From positions 1 through 23,913 of IMG/VR virus record IMGVR_UViG_3300042691_032310: a stretch of DNA of 23,913 nucleotides; one strand, 5' to 3'. The translations under genes were made by a program, and so were the position numbers. Each line of letters begins with the position of its first letter. Position 1 is the stretch's first letter. This DNA comes from a virus. This document shows positions 8,122 to 15,148 of the stretch, piece by piece. The notes under the pieces are model-generated. The model had not been told where the DNA came from and did no database searches. It was given only the letters and a program-made list of their open reading frames with translations.

Positions 8122-8844
8122 ATGGCATTACCTATAATGTCGGCACCGATGTATAATCTAAAAGTGCCGTCAAGTGGAGTGACGATTAAATACCGACCAT
8201 TTATGGTCAAAGAAGAAAAGGCTCTGTTAATCGCTCAACAGAGTGAAGATCCACAAGTAATGGTGGATACTTTAAAATCAGTTATCAGATCTTGTATCAC
8301 TAGCGATATAGATATTGATAAACTTGCTATTTTCGATCTAGAATATTTGTTCACACAAATTCGTGCAAAATCTGTTGGTGAAACTGTTGAATTGTTTTTC
8401 CAATGTGATACAGACCATGGAGATATGAACGAAAAAGCTAGAGCTAAAGTTGTTATCGATTTAACAAAACTGGAAGTTAAAAAAGATCCAGAACACACAA
8501 ATAAAATTAAATTGTTCGGTGATGTTGGTGTTGTTTTGAAGTATCCTAGTATCGAAGTTCTTAATAAACTACAAGGTTTAAATGAAAAAGATTTAAACAC
8601 TATCTTTGATATTATGGCAGACTCAATTGATTATGTCTACGAAAATGAAGACATTTACTATAGCAAAGAACAAACTCATGAAGAAATGTTAGAGTTTTTA
8701 AATAATTTATCTTCAGAACAGTTCTTAAAAATACAAAATTTCTTTTCTACTATGCCAAAGATTAGCAAAGAAATTGAATACGATTGCCCTGTATGTGCAA
8801 GGCATCATAAGAAAATATTGGAGGGACTCCAAAGTTTTTTTTAG
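8122..8844 (+). CDS. 26: gp26-like baseplate hub assembly protein (zero-frame product)
   Basis: A 240-aa protein of the T4 baseplate protein gp26 family. The start MALPIMSAPMYNLKVPSSG is followed by VTIKYRPFMVKEEKALLIA, the family hallmark, and DLEYLFTQIRAKSVGETVEL. Near the C-terminus Cys222, Cys225, His228 and His229 (CPVCARHH) form a possible zinc knuckle, then ILEGLQSFF and stop. The start has a GGAG site and lies 1 nt after gp16. The stop follows a run of eight T (8835-8842). The -1 frame is open across this run into the gp51-like sequence, so part of the translation probably continues as a 305-aa fusion. Confidence 0.85.
   Translation: MALPIMSAPMYNLKVPSSGVTIKYRPFMVKEEKALLIAQQSEDPQVMVDTLKSVIRSCITSDIDIDKLAIFDLEYLFTQIRAKSVGETVELFFQCDTDHGDMNEKARAKVVIDLTKLEVKKDPEHTNKIKLFGDVGVVLKYPSIEVLNKLQGLNEKDLNTIFDIMADSIDYVYENEDIYYSKEQTHEEMLEFLNNLSSEQFLKIQNFFSTMPKISKEIEYDCPVCARHHKKILEGLQSFF
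8835..8844 (+). promoter_or_regulatory. Candidate programmed -1 ribosomal frameshift site (T TTT TTT TAG)
   Basis: In the gp26 frame the message reads T TTT TTT TAG. Slipping back one base lets both tRNAs re-pair perfectly, and the next codons read TTA GTA AAT, continuing to the gp51 stop at 9036-9038. This matches the X XXY YYZ slippery heptamer. No obvious downstream pseudoknot was recognised by eye. Confidence 0.6.
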
Positions 8845-8882
8845 TAAATCTTTGTCATGAAAGTCTTGAGAACTATTATAAG

Positions 8883-9038
8883 ATGAATTTTGCTTTAATG
8901 CAATATCATCAGTATTCACTAAAAGAAATTGAAGAGATGTTACCATTTGAACGTGAAGTTTATGTTTATATGCTGATACAGTATCTGGAAGAAGAAAAAC
9001 GAAGAATAGAAGCATCTAAGAGGACATCAGGCAGATGA
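8883..9038 (+). CDS. 51: gp51-like baseplate hub assembly protein (likely made as -1 frameshift extension of gp26)
   Basis: From the ATG at 8883 the frame gives 51 residues: MNFALMQYHQYSLKEIEEML, then PFEREVYVYMLIQYLEEEKR and a short basic tail. The YSLxEIExMLPFEREVYVxxL pattern is that of small gp51-type proteins of aquatic T4-like phages. The frame stays open upstream of the ATG back to 8811. The 14 codons before the ATG (LVNLCHESLENYYK) look like real protein and have no alternative start, and the ATG lacks a good ribosome site. This suggests the sequence is normally reached by -1 frameshifting at 8835-8841. The stop overlaps the start of the tape-measure gene (ATGA). T4 gp51 is a catalyst of hub assembly that is absent from the virion. 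Confidence 0.75.
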   Translation: MNFALMQYHQYSLKEIEEMLPFEREVYVYMLIQYLEEEKRRIEASKRTSGR

Positions 9039-11080
9039 CAGTCATAACAGCGTCACCAAAAGGTTTCTCTAAGCTATTAGAGCTACAGGAAGTTGCTAAT
9101 CAAAATTTATCGAGCATAAAAAGTTTACTCGAGTTAGCCAATTCTGGAAAACAAGAACCATCTAAAGTTCAGAAAACCCATATAGAAATTCTAAAGGAAA
9201 CAAAAGAACTGCATAAGAAAAATTACGATGCCATGCACAAAGAGTTGGCAAAGGTAATGGAAAGTATGCAAACATTTAAATCTCCGTTAGAAAAATTCCG
9301 TAATGGAATAACTAGCATGATGCAAAAATTATCTCCTGATAATCTTAAAAAATCATTCCTTGAAAAAACAAATATTCTAGGTATAAACAATAAAAAAATT
9401 GAAAAAGAAAAATTTATAAAAGAGCAAAGAGTGTTGGGTGCAACTGGATCTAACGATGAACTTGCTGCTAAATTTGAAAAAGCATACTCAGTTAAAAAAG
9501 ATTATTCCAAAACAATGGAAGAAATCCAAAAATTAAAAACTGCAACTGGTGGTAAATATACCGATAAAGAATTGGCAAAATCCTCTGAACAAAATAAAGC
9601 ATTGTTCGCCAAACGTGACGAGTTAATGAAAGAATATGCTAAACATGATATCGGTGCTTCTCTAAAAACACTACCAAAAGAAACAGAACAAAAATTATCA
9701 AAAACACCTACTACACAATTCGCTGAAGCTAAAACCTCTGAAGAGGATCAATTAGAAAACGCTCGTTTGATGGGTGAACAAACTAATTTACTAAAACAAA
9801 TTGAAGAAAATACTCGTGGTGCTTCTCCAGTACAAAAAGCAAATCCAGAACAAGGTGGTGAATCTGGTGGTATGTTAAGTGGTCTTCTTGGTGGAGGTAA
9901 AGCTGGTGGAATTCTTAAAGGATTAAAAGATTTTGGTGTAGGTTTAGTTCTGATTGCTGGATCTCTATGGGTTGCTGCAAAAGCATTTGATGCATTCGCT
10001 GAAGTAGAATGGGGTAGTGTCATGAAAGGTATGACAGTACTAGCTGGCATGGTTGCTGCAGCTGTTGTGTTAAGCAAAGCGTCTAAGAGTCTAAAAGAAG
10101 TTGGTATTGGATTGATAGCACTTGGTGGTGCATTATGGGTTGCTGCAAAAGGATTATCTGCATTTGCAGAAGTAAACTGGTCTGATATAGGTAAAGGTAT
10201 CGTTGCTCTTGGTGGTTTAGTTCTTGCTTCACTTGCTCTGGATAAAGTCAAAGGACAAGTATTAATGGGTGCTGCAGCCATGGGTGCAATGGCATTAGCA
10301 ACATGGGGTATCGCAAAAGCATTTTCAGCATTCTCTGAGTTAGATTGGGGAACTATCGGTAAAGGTATGGCTGCTATTGCTGGTTTAGGAGTTCTCGGTG
10401 CTATTGCTGGCACAGCTGCACCATTATTGATAGCAGGTGGTTTAGCTTTAGGTGCTCTAGGTGCTGGATTGTGGGTTGTTGGTGAAGCAATGCAAGCGAT
10501 TGGAGATGGTTTTGATAAAATGAACGCTGGTTTAGAAAAACTAGCAAAACTAGATGGTTCTAATCTTCTTCAAGTAGCTGCAGGTGTTGCTGCACTTGGT
10601 CCAGCAATGGCAGTATTCGCTGCAGGTAATGTTGCTGCAGGTATAGGTAATCTTGTAACAGGTTTCTTATCTGCTGTAACTGGACAAAAATCTCCAGTTG
10701 AACAACTAATAGAAATTGGTACAGCAGGAAAGGGTATCAATGAAGCTGGATCTGGAATGCAAAGATTAGCTGATGGTATGGCTAAATTCAATGATATTAA
10801 AGGTGATAGTTTAAAACAACTAAAAGAATTCCCATGGGAACAAGCTACTAAATTTGTAGCTGCAGGTGGTGCAGTAACAAAAGCTGGAACTACTGTTTAT
10901 AATGCTTCCAAACAAAATGCTGAAGAAGAATCTGTTAAATCAGTAGAACCTACAACTAAACAAAACATTGTTAATGCTCCAGTTACTAATAATAGTTTCC
11001 AAAAAAATATTATTAGATCTCAAATAAGAAATCAAGAGTCTTCTCAATCTGAGTATATAAGAAAACGATTTGCTGGTTAA
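9035..11080 (+). CDS. Tape-measure protein (gp29-like position)
   Basis: A 681-aa protein. Residues 1-270 are charged and helical with several probable coiled coils. Residues about 285-300 are Gly-rich. Residues 300-580 are strongly hydrophobic (Ala/Gly/Leu), as is usual for tape measures, and include four 56-residue repeats. The C-terminal 90 residues are polar, ending IIRSQIRNQ...EYIRKRFAG. The ATG overlaps the gp51 stop (ATGA). The gene lies immediately after the gp26/gp51 pair, where the tape measure sits after its chaperones in many tailed phages. In T4 the tape measure is gp29 (590 aa). I infer the same role, though sequence similarity to T4 gp29 cannot be judged by eye. Confidence 0.75.
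   Translation: MTVITASPKGFSKLLELQEVANQNLSSIKSLLELANSGKQEPSKVQKTHIEILKETKELHKKNYDAMHKELAKVMESMQTFKSPLEKFRNGITSMMQKLSPDNLKKSFLEKTNILGINNKKIEKEKFIKEQRVLGATGSNDELAAKFEKAYSVKKDYSKTMEEIQKLKTATGGKYTDKELAKSSEQNKALFAKRDELMKEYAKHDIGASLKTLPKETEQKLSKTPTTQFAEAKTSEEDQLENARLMGEQTNLLKQIEENTRGASPVQKANPEQGGESGGMLSGLLGGGKAGGILKGLKDFGVGLVLIAGSLWVAAKAFDAFAEVEWGSVMKGMTVLAGMVAAAVVLSKASKSLKEVGIGLIALGGALWVAAKGLSAFAEVNWSDIGKGIVALGGLVLASLALDKVKGQVLMGAAAMGAMALATWGIAKAFSAFSELDWGTIGKGMAAIAGLGVLGAIAGTAAPLLIAGGLALGALGAGLWVVGEAMQAIGDGFDKMNAGLEKLAKLDGSNLLQVAAGVAALGPAMAVFAAGNVAAGIGNLVTGFLSAVTGQKSPVEQLIEIGTAGKGINEAGSGMQRLADGMAKFNDIKGDSLKQLKEFPWEQATKFVAAGGAVTKAGTTVYNASKQNAEEESVKSVEPTTKQNIVNAPVTNNSFQKNIIRSQIRNQESSQSEYIRKRFAG
9932..10603 (+). 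repeat. Four tandem 56-residue (168-bp) repeats within the tape measure
   Basis: Trp312, Trp368, Trp424 and Trp480 are spaced exactly 56 residues apart. Each starts a unit like WVAAKAFDAFAEVEW. The second Trp (326, 382, 438) also keeps the period in the first three units. The DNA keeps an 18-nt identity (TATGGGTTGCTGCAAAAG) at 9966 and 10134, 168 nt apart. The fourth unit is degenerate. Confidence 0.85.
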
Positions 11081-11083
11081 GAA

Positions 11084-11113
11084 AAAGGGGAGCCAAGCTC
11101 CCCTTTATTTTTT
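11084..11113. terminator. Rho-independent terminator between convergent operons
   Basis: A perfect 10-bp stem (AAAGGGGAGC / GCTCCCCTTT) with a CAA loop lies between the convergent tape-measure and gp32 genes. It is followed on the plus strand by ATTTTTTA. A run of A on the other side gives a U-run for the minus strand, so it can stop transcription from both directions. Confidence 0.9.
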
Positions 11114-12017
11114 ATTCTTCTTGAGCAATCTTTTCGAAGAATGACATCACATCGTCTTCATCATCATTGATCTCTGGGATCTTTGGTGCTTGTTTTGATG
11201 CGATCTTTGGTGCAGAAACACTAGCTGGTTCATCGTCTGCAATTTCAGCAGCAGACTGAACAACAAATGTATCACCAGACAACACTTCATCTAGTTTACG
11301 TTTCAATTCATCGTAAGATTTAAAGTTCTTACGATCGTTAAACTCAGCAAGTTTGTGCTCAGAATTAACAATGTTAAGAAGTGTATTCTCATCATCAGAT
11401 ACAACAGATGGTTCCATAAATACAGATTCATCATAGTTAGTAAAACCATCTTTCTTGCGCATACGTAGTTTGAAGTTTGCACCTTCCCACAAATCGAATA
11501 CGTTTACTGGTTTCTCATCTTCATAAGTTGGACGTGCTTTGTCCATAATCTTATCAAAGATCTTTTTACCAAATTTGAAGAGGAATACTTTACCTTCGTT
11601 CTCTGGATGTTTTGGGTCAGAAACAACAAGAATGTTAGCAATGTAAGACAGACGACGTTTCTGTTTACGAACAATTTCCTTGTTAGCTTCAGAACCTGTG
11701 TTCCAAAGTTTAGTGTTTAATTCTGAAACAGGATCTGCTTCATTAAGAGTGGTTAAAGAGTTTTCAATATACCACTTACCAGTTGGTCCTTGAAAACCGT
11801 GATGAAATATCCGAACCCATGGTAGTTCGTCACTCTCTGTTTTAGGAAGAAAACGGATAGTGGCTGTGCCATTACCTGCTTTGTCTCCCTCTAGTCGCCA
11901 AAAGCGATCATCAGAAAAACCTTTTTGTTCAGATTGGGGATTTGCGATTTTCTCAAACTCTCCAGCGATTTTACTGAAGTCTTGAGTACGCATTTTGCGT
12001 AGTGATTGAATGTCCAT
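11112..12017 (-). CDS. 32: gp32-like single-stranded DNA-binding protein
   Basis: A 301-aa protein, the same length as T4 gp32. The N-terminus has the basic LAST-like stretch SLRKMRTQ (5-12) for cooperative binding. The core has FWRLEGDKAGNGTATIRFLP, FHHGFQGPTGKWYIENS, KQKRRLSYIANILVVSDPKHPENEGKVFLFKFGKKIFDK. The C-terminal tail is acidic (INDDEDDVMSFFEKIAQEE), as needed for partner proteins such as gp59. T4 gp32 binds zinc through His64, Cys77, Cys87 and Cys90. Here the equivalent Cys positions are Ser87, Asp95 and Ser98, so the zinc site is lost. AAAGGAA precedes the ATG. It lies close to gp59 and gp33 as in T4. Confidence 0.95.
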   Translation of the reverse strand: MDIQSLRKMRTQDFSKIAGEFEKIANPQSEQKGFSDDRFWRLEGDKAGNGTATIRFLPKTESDELPWVRIFHHGFQGPTGKWYIENSLTTLNEADPVSELNTKLWNTGSEANKEIVRKQKRRLSYIANILVVSDPKHPENEGKVFLFKFGKKIFDKIMDKARPTYEDEKPVNVFDLWEGANFKLRMRKKDGFTNYDESVFMEPSVVSDDENTLLNIVNSEHKLAEFNDRKNFKSYDELKRKLDEVLSGDTFVVQSAAEIADDEPASVSAPKIASKQAPKIPEINDDEDDVMSFFEKIAQEE

Positions 12018-12043
12018 CGTATTTTCCTTTATATAAAAATGTA

Positions 12044-12262
12044 TTAGCGTATATTAGTATGTTGAATTTGTATCTCATCATTTATTTCAAGTTCATCATC
12101 AAATGGTGACTCATCGAATTCATAATATTCTTCAACGTAACTATTTAGCGTCTTCATACCACCAGTCTTTCGACCACTAGTATGTCTTGCATGTTTACCA
12201 GAACGCTCGCTGGTAAAATCGTCGTCAAGTTTTCTTGACTTTTGGTTATATGTCTTGCCCAT
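12044..12262 (-). CDS. Small hypothetical protein between gp32 and gp59
   Basis: A 72-aa protein with a basic N-terminal half (KSRKLDDDFTSERSGKHARH, SGRKTGG) and an acidic C-terminal half (VEEYYEFDESPFDDELEIND). No Cys, signal peptide or membrane segment. Only 4 nt separate it from gp59, and it precedes gp32 in the same transcript. The charge split suggests a flexible nucleic-acid- or protein-binding peptide, but no function is recognised. Confidence 0.7.
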   Translation of the reverse strand: MGKTYNQKSRKLDDDFTSERSGKHARHTSGRKTGGMKTLNSYVEEYYEFDESPFDDELEINDEIQIQHTNIR

Positions 12263-12266
12263 AACA

Positions 12267-12878
12267 TTAAACTGAAATTTCTTCTAAAAAATGATTGAAG
12301 ATTTTTTCTATTTTAATTTTATCGTATTTAACAAATCCAGTCAACTTTGAAATTATTCTGAATTCATTATCCCAAATATATTTCACGGATGGGTGTTGTT
12401 TCCATTTATCTAATATTGAATGATGATCATCAATAATTCGTATAGTTTCAATTGATATTTTGTTACCGATAAACAATGATAATGCCACTGGATATTCATT
12501 TTGCGTAAAATCAAAAATAGCTGTGTGTTTCAGTTTATTAGTTTCAATGTAAGTTAGAATTGCTGCCAAATCGTCAATAAAAACTTTAGTGATACTTTGT
12601 TTTCTTTTGGTCCACAAAGTGTAATTTTCCACTGCTTGTTGACCTTCATAAATTGCAGATTCGTTTCCATATGCAAAATTAGCTACAAAAAATTGAATTA
12701 TTTCTTTATCTTCTGCATAATGCCTTGCTAATTTTTCAAAGATGTATCTATCATTTCTTAGATTGAATGCTTCTCTAGTTCCACGCACATTTCCTCTGTT
12801 TTGAAAAACATTAAATTTGTCTGTGGTAAAATGTAATTTTATTGCCAAATAATAACGATATGCTTTAAAACCGTCCAC
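12267..12878 (-). CDS. 59: gp59-like helicase loader
   Basis: A 203-aa protein (T4 gp59 is 217 aa). The early segment AYRYYLAIKLHFTTDKFNVF aligns with the T4 VYKLYLMIKQHM...YDVIKY pattern, and NDRYIFEKLARHY...IIQFFVANF matches RDKYFFQKLSEKY...LALIFISNL. It is all-helical and basic, as expected for a protein that loads gp41 helicase on gp32-covered forks. Neighbours gp32 and gp33 support it. The start is uncertain: the frame opens with GTG at 12876-12878 and no clear ribosome site. Another frame just upstream reads V-K-V-R-P from a GTG at 12890-12892, resembling a gp59 N-terminus, so a one-base deletion near 12877 is possible. Confidence 0.85.
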   Translation of the reverse strand: MDGFKAYRYYLAIKLHFTTDKFNVFQNRGNVRGTREAFNLRNDRYIFEKLARHYAEDKEIIQFFVANFAYGNESAIYEGQQAVENYTLWTKRKQSITKVFIDDLAAILTYIETNKLKHTAIFDFTQNEYPVALSLFIGNKISIETIRIIDDHHSILDKWKQHPSVKYIWDNEFRIISKLTGFVKYDKIKIEKIFNHFLEEISV

Positions 12879-12903
12879 GGTCTTACTTTCACTTTAAAAA
12901 TAA

Positions 12904-13119
12904 TTATAAATCTAATTGTGCCTGTTTAGGTAGGTAATTAAGTTCGCGAAAATTCATCTCAATTTTATCTTTTAGACATTTATTAATCAATGATTTAACA
13001 TCTTCAGGTTCCAAGAAATTATCTTCACAATACTTTAATACAGCATCCATGTAACTTATTTTATTGTCACGAACTATATGCTCAATATGTAGAGAAAACT
13101 CATTAGCAGTTTTGAACAT
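12904..13119 (-). CDS. 33: gp33-like late transcription co-activator
   Basis: A 71-aa protein (T4 gp33 is 112 aa; relatives in aquatic phages are shorter). The sequence EFSLHIEHIVRDNKISYMDA, then VLKYCEDNFLEPEDVKSLIN and KCLKDKIEMNFRELNYLPK, matches the conserved gp33 core. T4 gp33 bridges host RNA polymerase and the sliding clamp at late promoters recognised by gp55; gp55 is not in this window. The gene lies two genes from gp32, as in T4, and its ATG overlaps the upstream stop (TAATG). Confidence 0.85.
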   Translation of the reverse strand: MFKTANEFSLHIEHIVRDNKISYMDAVLKYCEDNFLEPEDVKSLINKCLKDKIEMNFRELNYLPKQAQLDL

Positions 13120-13634
13120 TAATCATCCATCTCGTCAACAGATTTTAAAACGTCAACAACTTCTTCACCAGTATTATATCTAAATCCTTTTCTAGTACCA
13201 TCTTTAAAAACTACAACAAATCCTGATCCGTCATCATGAAGATGTTGTAGTTTAGCACCTGCTTCTTCTTGTTTTTTCAAACCAGATTCTACTAAAGACT
13301 TAACATCAATAACTGGCTTTTTATCTGCATTTACTTTCTGTAGCTTTTCTTGCTCTACTGTTAAAGCCTCTTCTCGAACAGTTAATACATGTTCTAGTTG
13401 TTTCTTATTAACCTTTTCTTCAGTCTTGCTTAGCCAATACTCAAGTTCTTTAATTTCTGAAGAAACTTCATCATATTCCTTTAACTTAACTTTGTATAGT
13501 TTCCATACTGGTGTATCAACTTTATCTGAATCCATTTTATCACCATACTTGTCCAAGTACATGGAGAAAAACTTATCGAGCCTCATCTTGACTCCCAATA
13601 GTTCTTCGTAACGTCTAAGTTTCGTTGTATTCAT
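13119..13634 (-). CDS. Hypothetical coiled-coil protein upstream of gp33
   Basis: A 171-aa protein, not recognised. Residues about 5-130 are Lys/Glu-rich and helical, with a probable coiled coil around 45-105 (KEYDEVSSEIKELEYWLSK, then REEALTVEQEKLQKVNADK). The C-terminal 40 residues look like a small beta unit (GFVVVFKDGTRKGFRYN) with an acidic end. AAGGAA precedes the ATG. It is coupled to gp33 by a TAATG overlap, so a role near transcription or replication is possible but not shown. Confidence 0.75.
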   Translation of the reverse strand: MNTTKLRRYEELLGVKMRLDKFFSMYLDKYGDKMDSDKVDTPVWKLYKVKLKEYDEVSSEIKELEYWLSKTEEKVNKKQLEHVLTVREEALTVEQEKLQKVNADKKPVIDVKSLVESGLKKQEEAGAKLQHLHDDGSGFVVVFKDGTRKGFRYNTGEEVVDVLKSVDEMDD

Positions 13635-13665
13635 TATTATTCCTTAAAATATGTTATAAGACAAG

Positions 13666-13860
13666 TTATTTCTGCATGATGCTGGAAATAACTTCTTTTG
13701 CATCTGCAAGATTAGAATGATTAACTAATTCATCAATCATATCAAGTTGAATGCTGTGTAGTTTATTTAGTGTTTCATCAATGGTTTTTGATTTAATTGC
13801 ATCTGAATATCTAATAGTGTACTTCATAGATCCATATTCAGGTATTGAATATTTTCCCAT
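13666..13860 (-). CDS. Small hypothetical protein
   Basis: A 64-aa protein (MGKYSIPEYGSMKYTIRYSD...). The second half is helical (IDETLNKLHSIQLDMIDELV). AAGGAAAACAT precedes the ATG. Soluble, no Cys, function not recognised. It sits in a minus-strand operon of short genes leading into the gp33/gp59/gp32 set. Confidence 0.7.
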   Translation of the reverse strand: MGKYSIPEYGSMKYTIRYSDAIKSKTIDETLNKLHSIQLDMIDELVNHSNLADAKEVISSIMQK

Positions 13861-13869
13861 ATGTTTTCC

Positions 13870-14034
13870 TTATTTTTTAGTGGCAATTAATAAAGCTGTG
13901 TTTGCTAAAGCAAGAAGCATAAGTGTGGATGATATAAAGTCCATACCTAGTGTGTATATTATGTATGCTATGATAAAAATAACTATCGATATCCATGGCA
14001 ATAACTCCCAAAAACAATCCCATAATTTTTTCAT
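13870..14034 (-). CDS. Small two-helix membrane protein (54 aa)
   Basis: A short frame of 54 residues: MKKLWDCFWELLPWISIVIF, then IIAYIIYTLGMD and a second hydrophobic segment LMLLALANTALLIA ending in TKK. Two membrane helices are likely. AAGGAG lies 6 nt before the ATG, and the ATG overlaps the upstream stop (ATGA); both are strong signs of a real gene. No function is recognised. Such tiny membrane proteins in phage early operons often act on the host envelope, but this is only an inference. Confidence 0.75.
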   Translation of the reverse strand: MKKLWDCFWELLPWISIVIFIIAYIIYTLGMDFISSTLMLLALANTALLIATKK

Positions 14035-14267
14035 AGCATGCTCCTTACCTTTTTAAATACTTCTCGTCTATCACTAAATTTAACTTTGCCGTGTACATCA
14101 ACAGGACTAAAAAATGCAGTCCATCCATGCTCAGCATGAAATGTTCCTGTAACTTGTTTACCATTTATGGTATCAAAATAAATCCAAGGATAATTGGCAG
14201 CAAAGGTTACATCTATGCCTAATTTATTGAGTCTACGAACAAATGTTTTTATTCGATAATTAGTCAT
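14031..14267 (-). CDS. Conserved small phage protein of unknown function
   Basis: A 78-aa protein: MTNYRIKTFVRRLNKLGIDV, then NYPWIYFDTINGKQVTGTFH, AEHGWTAFF and FSDRREVFKKVRSML. I recognise a common phage family with the NYPWIYxDxINGKxV...FxAxHGxT pattern, of unknown function. The ATG overlaps the upstream stop by one base (TAATG) and its own stop overlaps the next start (ATGA), so it is translationally coupled on both sides. Confidence 0.75.
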   Translation of the reverse strand: MTNYRIKTFVRRLNKLGIDVTFAANYPWIYFDTINGKQVTGTFHAEHGWTAFFSPVDVHGKVKFSDRREVFKKVRSML

Positions 14268-14620
14268 TAGTTTCTTCTCATTGTTGCAATAGCTACAGCT
14301 TCTTCATCAGAAAAAATAGGAACTGAATTAGACTTATGCATAGTCCCAATACCTTTCATAGCTGAACCAGTATAAACTTTCTGATGATGAATAGGTTTAG
14401 TAGCATTACCCAATCCAGAATTAAGACTCGGATAATATGGCGTCTCACGACGTGTAGAATTACCGAGTGAATATGAAGATGAGTTCACTGTTCTAGATGC
14501 AGCCAGTGGTTTCTTAGATTCATATTTCTTTAATAGTTTATCCCAATTTTCTTTCATTTGGCGTTGTTTAGCAGTAGGTTTTTTTGCTTTAGGTTTTTTA
14601 AATGATGTGTGAATGATCAT
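14267..14620 (-). CDS. Hypothetical basic protein
   Basis: A 117-aa protein starting MIIHTSFKKPKAKKPTAKQR at the ATG 14618-14620; a TTG three codons upstream is possible but overlaps the preceding gene. The N-terminal 45 residues are Lys-rich and helical; the rest is Ser/Asn/Gly-rich and probably disordered, ending SDEEAVAIATMRRN. It could bind DNA or a partner through the basic segment, but no family is recognised. Confidence 0.65.
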   Translation of the reverse strand: MIIHTSFKKPKAKKPTAKQRQMKENWDKLLKKYESKKPLAASRTVNSSSYSLGNSTRRETPYYPSLNSGLGNATKPIHHQKVYTGSAMKGIGTMHKSNSVPIFSDEEAVAIATMRRN

Positions 14621-14622
14621 AA

Positions 14623-15087
14623 TTACCAACTCGACTGATAATAAAAATCTATGTTATCCAATGCAGAATCTTCTAGAATCTTCTCTAGACGTCCTACAGT
14701 GTATTCTAAATGATGTTGATACCAATCATCATAATCAGATGAACCGAAAAAGAAACCACTCTGTGTAGGCAATAACTCTTCTGCTTTAGACAAATCTGCA
14801 AGAACAGTTCTGCAAATATCTAACAGTTCCACAAGTTTATCTCGTGTCACCAAAGTTTCTTGGCATTTATCTTCACCATTTTGGCAGTTGTTTACGAACC
14901 ACTGATGAATAAAGTTGGCTTTTCGCCAGTATGCTAGAAGGAATTTTATTTCCTGTACAGAATAATCTGTTTCTTCGTCACCATCAATACCAAAAATATC
15001 ATTAATAGTATTAATTTTATCTGAATCTGACTCATCAAAGTACTTACTCAGATAACGTTTTCCAGACAAAAACATATCTAAACCCAT
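14623..15087 (-). CDS. Conserved phage protein of unknown function (MGLDMFL family)
   Basis: A 154-aa protein: MGLDMFLSGKRYLSKYF at the start, then LLAYWRKANFIHQWFVNN, NGEDKC, a helical LVTRDKLVELLDICRTVLAD, then LLPTQSGFFFGSSDYDDWYQ and FYYQSSW at the C-terminus. I recognise a widespread phage and bacterial family with these invariant blocks; its function is unknown and some database names for it are unreliable. AGGAG lies 9 nt upstream. It is the first gene after the early promoter at 15116-15144. Confidence 0.8.
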   Translation of the reverse strand: MGLDMFLSGKRYLSKYFDESDSDKINTINDIFGIDGDEETDYSVQEIKFLLAYWRKANFIHQWFVNNCQNGEDKCQETLVTRDKLVELLDICRTVLADLSKAEELLPTQSGFFFGSSDYDDWYQHHLEYTVGRLEKILEDSALDNIDFYYQSSW

Positions 15088-15115
15088 AATATAGAACTCC
15101 TAAACTTAAAATACT

Positions 15116-15144
15116 ATTATACAATAATTAAGAATAAAAGACAA
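15116..15144 (-). promoter_or_regulatory. Sigma70-type early promoter (copy 1)
   Basis: On the minus strand: TTGTCT (15139-15144), a 17-nt spacer, then TATAAT (15116-15121). It lies 29 nt upstream of the MGLDMFL gene and probably drives the run of small genes down towards gp32. It shares spacer sequence with the promoters at 15454-15482 and 18961-18989. Confidence 0.8.
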
Positions 15145-15148
15145 GCAT

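Noticed and set aside
9748-10413. 221-codon minus-strand frame opposite the tape measure
   Set aside because: It is Pro/Ala-rich, as expected from the complement of Gly/Ala-rich coding repeats, and the plus-strand gene is well supported.
13751-14056. 101-codon plus-strand frame
   Set aside because: It is antisense to two well-supported minus-strand genes with good ribosome sites.
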